Positions 31,651 through 35,813 of a DNA stretch of 35,813 bases are shown piece after piece (position 1 is the stretch's first letter; each line of letters starts with the position of its first letter). Source of the DNA: Chthonomonas calidirosea (GTDB lineage Bacteria > Armatimonadota > Chthonomonadetes > Chthonomonadales > Chthonomonadaceae). A model generated the notes under the pieces. That model worked only from the letters and a program-made list of their open reading frames with translations, was not told the DNA's origin and searched no databases. The stretch lies in assembly GCA_945878775.1 (NCBI GenBank), contig CAMCUQ010000017.1:1-35813 (forward strand), in the 5' to 3' direction. Both the position numbers and the translations under genes were made by a program.

Positions 31651-32934
31651 GTGAAGTTTTTGGAACTATCGCACAACGAAGCAAAGCATATTATGTTGAT
31701 CGCACAGGGGATACAGGACACCCCACAAGCTCCGGTGGAACGCTCTGATCTCCTTGAGGCGATACGGCGTATGGGCTTGTTGCAGATCGATACCATCAGT
31801 GTCGTGGCGCGTAGCCCCTATCTTGTATTACGGAGTAGGTTGGGAGACTACCCCATGCACTGGCTTGAGGAGTTGCTTGCGGAGGGGCATCTATTCGAGT
31901 ACTGGTCTCATGCCGCCTGCTTTTTGCCACGAGAGGATTTTGCGCTCTATAGTCGGCTCATGATTGAGTATGAGGAGCGACTCACTGCCTCGCGTGATAA
32001 GGCAGATGAAGGAGGAGGCTGGTGGAGCCGAATGCCGAATGCCGAAGAGAGGGTAGTGATAGATCGCGTCTTGGAGCGGATAAGAGTCGAGGGTGCTGTA
32101 CGCAGTGCCGAGTTTGAGCGTGAGGAGGGCAAAGGGGGAGGCTGGTGGAACTGGAAGCCGGAGAAATTGGCACTGGAGCGACTCTTCAATGCAGGCACGT
32201 TAGTTATCGCACGCAGAGAGGGGTTTCAGCGGGTATATGATCTGCGGGAGCGCGTTCTGCCGGAATGGGACGACACACAGTCTTTCTCACGCGAGGTGGG
32301 AACACGACAGATGATCTTGAAGGCGGTAAAGGCTCTGGGGGTAGCGCAGGCAAACTGGGTTCCAGCCTATTTCCCAGACTATCTACGGAAACGCAATGGC
32401 AAAAAGGGCATTGTACAGCATTTGGAGGCATTGGCAAAAGAAGGGCTACTGTTGACTGTGTCGGTGGAGGGGTGGGCGGAGCCTGCCTACGTTCACCATG
32501 AGAACCTCAACACGGCAAAGCAGGTGACGGAGGGGATGCGGTCTATTGCAACAACGCTTCTCTCGCCATTTGATCCTCTTATTTCGGATAGAGCGCGTGC
32601 AGAAAAGGTGTTCGACTTCTTCTATCGTATTGAGGTTTACACCCCTGCCCCAAAACGACGCTACGGTTATTTTAGTTTGCCAATACTGTACCAAGGGGAG
32701 CTGGTTGGGAGGTTGGACGCGAAAGCGCATCGTAAAGAGGGGCGTTTTGAGGTCAGAAATCTCCACTTAGAGCCGAGAGTAACTATCACTGAGGGCTTGG
32801 CAACGGCACTTGCTGAAACGGTAATCGGTTTTGCAAACTGGCATGGAACCCCAGAGATAACGGTGCTTCACTCCGATCCTCCCGAATTTCTCCCTCGCTT
32901 GCAGAGTGCGCTCAAGGCACTAAGGGCGGATTAG
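31651..32934 (+). CDS. YcaQ/AlkX-like crosslink DNA glycosylase (winged-helix family)
   Basis: The frame opens with GTG at 31621; a GTG at 31651 and a TTG at 31660 lie just after the purine run GGGGAGGAGGA and are the better starts, so the exact N-terminus is open. The product of about 427 residues matches the HTH_42 family (PF06224) of interstrand-crosslink glycosylases. LLQIDTISVVARSPYLVLRSRLGDY near the N-terminus holds a QxD motif at the expected active site, followed by FEYWSHAACFLP. The C-terminal part has LLSPFDPLISDRARAEKVFDF and GRLDAKAHRKEGRFEV. Such enzymes unhook alkylated bases or crosslinks and start repair. It overlaps tsaD at its 3' end by 4 bases. Confidence 0.87.
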   Translation: MKFLELSHNEAKHIMLIAQGIQDTPQAPVERSDLLEAIRRMGLLQIDTISVVARSPYLVLRSRLGDYPMHWLEELLAEGHLFEYWSHAACFLPREDFALYSRLMIEYEERLTASRDKADEGGGWWSRMPNAEERVVIDRVLERIRVEGAVRSAEFEREEGKGGGWWNWKPEKLALERLFNAGTLVIARREGFQRVYDLRERVLPEWDDTQSFSREVGTRQMILKAVKALGVAQANWVPAYFPDYLRKRNGKKGIVQHLEALAKEGLLLTVSVEGWAEPAYVHHENLNTAKQVTEGMRSIATTLLSPFDPLISDRARAEKVFDFFYRIEVYTPAPKRRYGYFSLPILYQGELVGRLDAKAHRKEGRFEVRNLHLEPRVTITEGLATALAETVIGFANWHGTPEITVLHSDPPEFLPRLQSALKALRAD

Positions 32935-33974
32935 CTCTCCTCTATCTCCGAGGGCATGGCGAGCATTTCGGTAGCAAAAGTATCGAAGGAGAGCGGATCG
33001 GGTGGACGGTGTTGAAGCGCAAAGTAGCCTGCGGTAGCGATCATTGCGGCGTTATCGGTGCACAGAGTTGGGTGGGGGGCAATGAGTGTTAGCCCCTCCT
33101 GCTCCGCCATTTTTCGCATGCATTCTTGTAATTTTTGGTTTGCCGCCACTCCTCCTGCCACACAGATCGTTTTGATGCCCTCTCGCTGTGCTGCATAACG
33201 TAGCTTCCTTACCAACACATCTACGATTGCGGCTTCATAACTTGCAGCAATATCGGCAAGAGGAGTTTTGCCCTGATCATGCTCCAAGAAATGCCGTATC
33301 GCGGTCTTCAATCCACTGAAACTGAATTCGAGATTCTTTCCAAGCAGGGCACGTGGGAAGGGGACACGTGTGGGGTCTCCCTCTTGTGCGAGCCGTGCGA
33401 TATTGGGACCTCCCGGATAGGGCAAGCCTAGAAGACGCGCTCCTTTATCGAACGCCTCTCCCGCCGCGTCGTCGCGGGTCTGTCCCAAGAGTGTATAGCT
33501 CCCATGCCCTTCCATCCGCATGATCTGGGTGTGCCCCCCCGAAACAATGAGGATGAGCAAGGGAAATTGGGTTGCTAGCTCTGGGGCTGCAAGGAAGTTT
33601 GAGTAGAGGTGCCCTTCCAGATGATGGACACCCACAACGGGTATTTTGAGGCTGTAGGCGAGTGCCTTTGTCGCGGAGACTCCCACGAGTAATGCCCCTA
33701 ATAGTCCAGGGCGATTTGTTACCGCGAGGGCGTGAATCTCATGGAGTGAGAGATGCGCCTCCTCCAGTGCCTCTTGGAGTACAGGAAGCATACGCTCAAC
33801 GTGTTTGCGACTAGCGACTTCGGGAACGACGCCTCCATAGCGGGCATGAAGATCGGCTTGGCTGGCAATCACGTTCGCTAGAACGGTTTTGCCGTCGGTG
33901 ACAATGCCTACCGAGGTTTCATCACAACTGGTTTCAATGCCGAGAACATGAAAGGGTGAGGGGGACGGTATCAA
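32931..33974 (-). CDS. tsaD: tRNA N6-adenosine threonylcarbamoyltransferase
   Basis: TsaD transfers the threonylcarbamoyl group to A37 of ANN-decoding tRNAs, working with TsaB and TsaE. The 347-residue protein has the ASKHA start HVLGIETSCDETSVGIV (residues 9-25), the PEVASRKH segment, and the metal histidines H118 and H122 in HHLEGHLYS. Later motifs are LILIVSGGHTQI, DDAAGEAFDKGARLLGLPYPGGP and CVAGGVAANQKLQ. Length is typical. Its start overlaps the stop of rimI (ATGA). tsaB is not directly next to it here. Confidence 0.96.
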   Translation of the reverse strand: MIPSPSPFHVLGIETSCDETSVGIVTDGKTVLANVIASQADLHARYGGVVPEVASRKHVERMLPVLQEALEEAHLSLHEIHALAVTNRPGLLGALLVGVSATKALAYSLKIPVVGVHHLEGHLYSNFLAAPELATQFPLLILIVSGGHTQIMRMEGHGSYTLLGQTRDDAAGEAFDKGARLLGLPYPGGPNIARLAQEGDPTRVPFPRALLGKNLEFSFSGLKTAIRHFLEHDQGKTPLADIAASYEAAIVDVLVRKLRYAAQREGIKTICVAGGVAANQKLQECMRKMAEQEGLTLIAPHPTLCTDNAAMIATAGYFALQHRPPDPLSFDTFATEMLAMPSEIEES

Positions 33975-34507
33975 CGGGAGTGCCTTTGGCGATAGAGGGT
34001 TTCAAGCTCTTCGCGTCGTTCTGCTAGCATCTTTTGAAAGGCAGGGAGGTGTATGTCGTTTGCCCACATGACGACGGCATTTTCATCGGTATCGGTGTAA
34101 TAATGTTTTCGGAGTGCTTTCGCTTCAAATCCATATTTGCGGTAAAGGCTTTGGGCAATGCGGTTACTTTCGCGCACTTCTAAGCTGATGTGGCTGGCAT
34201 TGCGATATAAGGCTTCCTCCATGAGGGTTATCAGAAGTCGCTCTCCAATCTTACGCCCCTGGCGTGCGGGGTCTACAGCTAAAGTGGTGATATGCGCTTC
34301 ATCCATGATAGTCCATTGTCCTGCATAGCCCACGATTTTGTCTCCTTCGCGTGCCACGATGTAGGACGCCGAGCGGTTCGTGAGTTCGGTCACGTAGGCG
34401 TTTTTGTACCACGGAGAGGGATAGCAACGCCCATCGATTGCACGCACTGCATCGAGGTCGCTCATACGCATGGGTTCAATGGAGATAACGGGAAGCAGTA
34501 CTGCCAT
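33971..34507 (-). CDS. rimI: GNAT acetyltransferase RimI (ribosomal S18 N-acetyltransferase)
   Basis: The 178-residue GNAT protein starts IEPMRMSDLDAVRAIDGRCYPSPWYKNAYVTEL, a typical RimI lead. The acetyl-CoA loop is VDPARQGRKIGERLLITLMEEA and the C-terminal motif is LEVRESNRIAQSLYRKYGFE followed by RKHYY. RimI acetylates the N-terminal Ala of S18 and in many bacteria is encoded beside tsaD, as here with a 4-base overlap. About 30 residues after the GNAT core (AFQKMLAERREELETLYRQRH) form a charged helical tail. Confidence 0.93.
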   Translation of the reverse strand: MAVLLPVISIEPMRMSDLDAVRAIDGRCYPSPWYKNAYVTELTNRSASYIVAREGDKIVGYAGQWTIMDEAHITTLAVDPARQGRKIGERLLITLMEEALYRNASHISLEVRESNRIAQSLYRKYGFEAKALRKHYYTDTDENAVVMWANDIHLPAFQKMLAERREELETLYRQRHSR

Positions 34508-34537
34508 TCCTTAATTCTCTGAAAAACCTTTAGACGA

Positions 34538-34563
34538 GCCTGTTAGAGAGGACAATAACAGGC
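34538..34563 (-). terminator. Hairpin downstream of the HEPN gene
   Basis: GCCTGTTA (34538-34545) and TAACAGGC (34556-34563) form a perfect 8-bp stem with a 10-base loop, 37 bases after the HEPN stop on the minus strand. The next T-run (TTTTT) comes only 10 bases or so later, so it is a possible rather than a sure terminator. Confidence 0.45.
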
Positions 34564-34599
34564 AGATGTTTTGATATTTGATGGAGTAGGGAGGCGCTT

Positions 34600-35145
34600 C
34601 TATGGAGTCACTTTTACTACATCTATTAGCTCACTTGCTTTCTTTTTGATTAAACCCGCTGTTCTATGGTATCGCTGAACCTCATCCCATTGAAAGGCAT
34701 TACGGGATGCCGGGGCGATGAGTACATTGGAAGAATTAGAATAGGGGTATTCCGTGTTTTTAGGGTTTTGCGCTCCTGCACGCCCATGTGGTGCAAGTTC
34801 CATAACAGCACGTATATCGGGCAAATTATTCTTTAGCGTTGCCTGAATAGGTTGAAGAGAGTCTTTGTGTCTGGCGGGGGCAATGAGAATGCGGTTGATG
34901 ATTGGGTCAACCGTGTGGGTGAATCCAATTGTGAAAGGGACGAGACGTCTATAGTCCAATTCTGCAATGATGGCTTTGATGGCTTTCTCAACCACTTGCT
35001 GACACTTCGCTATAATCTGGCAATAGAGATAGAAATGGCTTTCAAATCCAGAAGCATCTGCTTCAATTTTATTTTTCAAAATTGTAGCAACGCGCATATC
35101 GGATTCTGCTTGTTCTAGCCAAGCATTTGCAGGTGAGAATGCCAT
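34600..35145 (-). CDS. HEPN-domain protein
   Basis: The 181-residue product has the HEPN helical pattern: WLEQAESDMRVATILKNKI at the N-terminus, then CQIIAKCQQVVEKAIKAIIAELD (helix 2, like the HAQQAAEKALKALL of the family), FTHTVDPIINRIL (like THDLxxLL), NTEYPY (like ETRYP), and a last helix WDEVQRYHRTAGLIKKKASELIDVV. A canonical Rx4-6H nuclease motif is not obvious. HEPN proteins are often ribonuclease toxins or nucleotidyl-transfer partners. The ATG shares one base with the TAA of the upstream gene (TAATG), so the two are translationally coupled. No membrane segment is seen. Confidence 0.82.
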   Translation of the reverse strand: MAFSPANAWLEQAESDMRVATILKNKIEADASGFESHFYLYCQIIAKCQQVVEKAIKAIIAELDYRRLVPFTIGFTHTVDPIINRILIAPARHKDSLQPIQATLKNNLPDIRAVMELAPHGRAGAQNPKNTEYPYSNSSNVLIAPASRNAFQWDEVQRYHRTAGLIKKKASELIDVVKVTP

Positions 35146-35552
35146 TACAGGGGTGCCTCACAAAATAAACTGCTCTCTGGATGGCGGTATACGGTCTGTG
35201 CTTTTCCGTTTGAGCACGCATCGAGCAGTTCCCTGTAATACGGTGTAGGTTCGTTTATTATTGTTTGGAACTCTTCTGGGTTAGTCAAAAGGATATGCAG
35301 GAAATCGCCCCTGTTTTGTAGCGGAAACGCAGGCGTAGCTCCAAACAGGACTTCTAGAATGTCACCCTCTTCTTCAAGGCTATCGCTGTTAAAGTCTTTC
35401 AATACTTCAAACAGAAATACATCGCTGGGGCTACGTTCTGGTGCATAGTAGATTGCCAATAGGAGGCGGTCTTCAAAATTTTCGAGATGACGCTTTACCA
35501 AATCGTTGACTTGTTCAAGATATATTGGGTAAGTTTCTACTGCGGTCATCAT
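35145..35552 (-). CDS. Unrecognised acidic 135-residue partner of the HEPN protein
   Basis: The start at 35552 is set by AAAGGTGAT 8 bases upstream; a TTG at 35576 would be a worse start. The protein is acidic and soluble: VNDLVKRHLENFEDRLLLAIYYAPERSPSDVFLFEVLKDF, then EEEGDILEVLFGATPAFPL, then DFLHILLTNPEEFQTIINEPTPYYRELLDACSNGKAQTVYRHP. HEPN genes are often preceded by a minimal nucleotidyltransferase (MNT) gene, but the GSx10DxD signature is not present here. The strand-like YYAPERSPSDVFLFEVL could be a decayed MNT core or a different fold. Context argues for an antitoxin or accessory role; no function is assigned. Confidence 0.7.
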   Translation of the reverse strand: MMTAVETYPIYLEQVNDLVKRHLENFEDRLLLAIYYAPERSPSDVFLFEVLKDFNSDSLEEEGDILEVLFGATPAFPLQNRGDFLHILLTNPEEFQTIINEPTPYYRELLDACSNGKAQTVYRHPESSLFCEAPL

Positions 35553-35708
35553 AATTAAATCACCTTTCAAAGGCAATACGCTTAGACTTTAGAGAAAGGG
35601 CGTCTGTGGGAAGTACACAGAACCTGTGCTTGCCTCCATCAATGTTGGTTATCAATGTATATTAACCTTTAGTTTCCGGTAAAAGTATGTAGACAAAAAG
35701 TGTGTTAC
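35553..35708. other. Gap upstream of the HEPN module
   Basis: AT-rich spacer. On the minus strand TTTTAC and TATACA lie 17 bases apart near 35655-35685 and could serve the HEPN module as a weak promoter. No gene is supported. Confidence 0.3.
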
Positions 35709-35776
35709 GACATCAGGCAACTTCTGAGGTAGAGTTAAGTCGCCAAACAAATCCTCTTCCCGGAGTACCTGATGTC
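35709..35776. repeat. Inverted repeat flanking the start of the edge gene
   Basis: GACATCAGG (35709-35717) and CCTGATGTC (35768-35776) are perfect 9-bp inverted repeats 50 bases apart. The right arm contains the ATG of the partial gene at 35772. It may be an operator pair, an RNA structure, or part of a mobile-element end. Confidence 0.45.
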
Positions 35777-35813
35777 CTCTCTAGTCTACCGTATAATCCC
35801 GCTGTTCACACAA
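35772..35813 (+). CDS. Start of a gene cut by the window end
   Basis: ATG at 35772 opens a frame that is still open at the window end (MSSLVYRIIPLFTQ...). GGAG lies 6 bases upstream. Fourteen residues are too few to name it; the look is compatible with the start of a transposase or a membrane protein, but that is a guess. Confidence 0.3.
   Translation, partial: MSSLVYRIIPLFTQ

Noticed and set aside
1-35813. CRISPR arrays, tRNA and rRNA genes
   Set aside because: I saw no regularly spaced repeats and no convincing tRNA T-arm or rRNA segment; the repeated units present are palindromic interspersed repeats at irregular distances.

Overview
The window most likely comes from an Armatimonadota-type bacterium, a diderm with roughly 50% GC. 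The clearest sign is the pseudopilin at 6034-6783: its N-terminus ([19 protein letters not shown], then [13 protein letters not shown]) and its late [19 protein letters not shown] segment are typical of the large prepilin-like families of Armatimonadota and Planctomycetota. A TolC-type outer-membrane protein shows that the cell has an outer membrane. The assignment rests on remembered family features, not on a search.

Left part (1-7.6 kb). The end of an unknown + strand gene faces a small diheme cytochrome c gene. Next come a two-gene module (small acidic protein plus HNH nuclease with no standard start codon) and the translation operon rpsB-tsf-pyrH-frr-uppS on the minus strand. That operon has a near-consensus promoter, a 200-nt structured leader and a hairpin plus U-tract between rpsB and tsf. 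The pseudopilin gene ends at a strong terminator just before this promoter. A possible small RNA and a small Cys/His membrane-protein gene follow.

Middle (7.6-20.5 kb). A dispersed palindromic repeat (copies near 7.7, 11.0 and 20.5 kb) separates gene blocks. A minus-strand cluster encodes a D-lyxose isomerase-like cupin, an exported DUF4832-like protein and an aldo/keto reductase, probably for sugar metabolism. A stand-alone HsdR N-terminal-type nuclease gene (+) converges on a PAS-GGDEF-EAL gene (-). Then rsmB, glyA, an EnvC-like M23 peptidase and an EamA transporter lie tightly packed on the minus strand.

Right-middle (19.2-31.5 kb). The plus strand carries a secreted beta-propeller protein, a four-PAS histidine kinase with an altered ATP-binding site, a REC-HD-GYP response regulator, a CMD-family protein and a GluR0-like ionotropic receptor. 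A perfect 12-bp terminator stem separates these from a minus-strand efflux set: a TetR regulator with a clear promoter and palindromic operator, then TolC and a membrane-fusion protein. A NatB-like ABC permease without an adjacent ATPase lies upstream, behind its own terminator.

Right end (31.6-35.8 kb). A YcaQ-type DNA glycosylase gene (+) overlaps tsaD (-) by 4 bp. rimI overlaps tsaD by ATGA. At the edge a HEPN protein is coupled through TAATG to an unrecognised 135-residue acidic protein. This is the best candidate in the window for a poorly described toxin-antitoxin-like system. The start of another + strand gene is cut by the window end.
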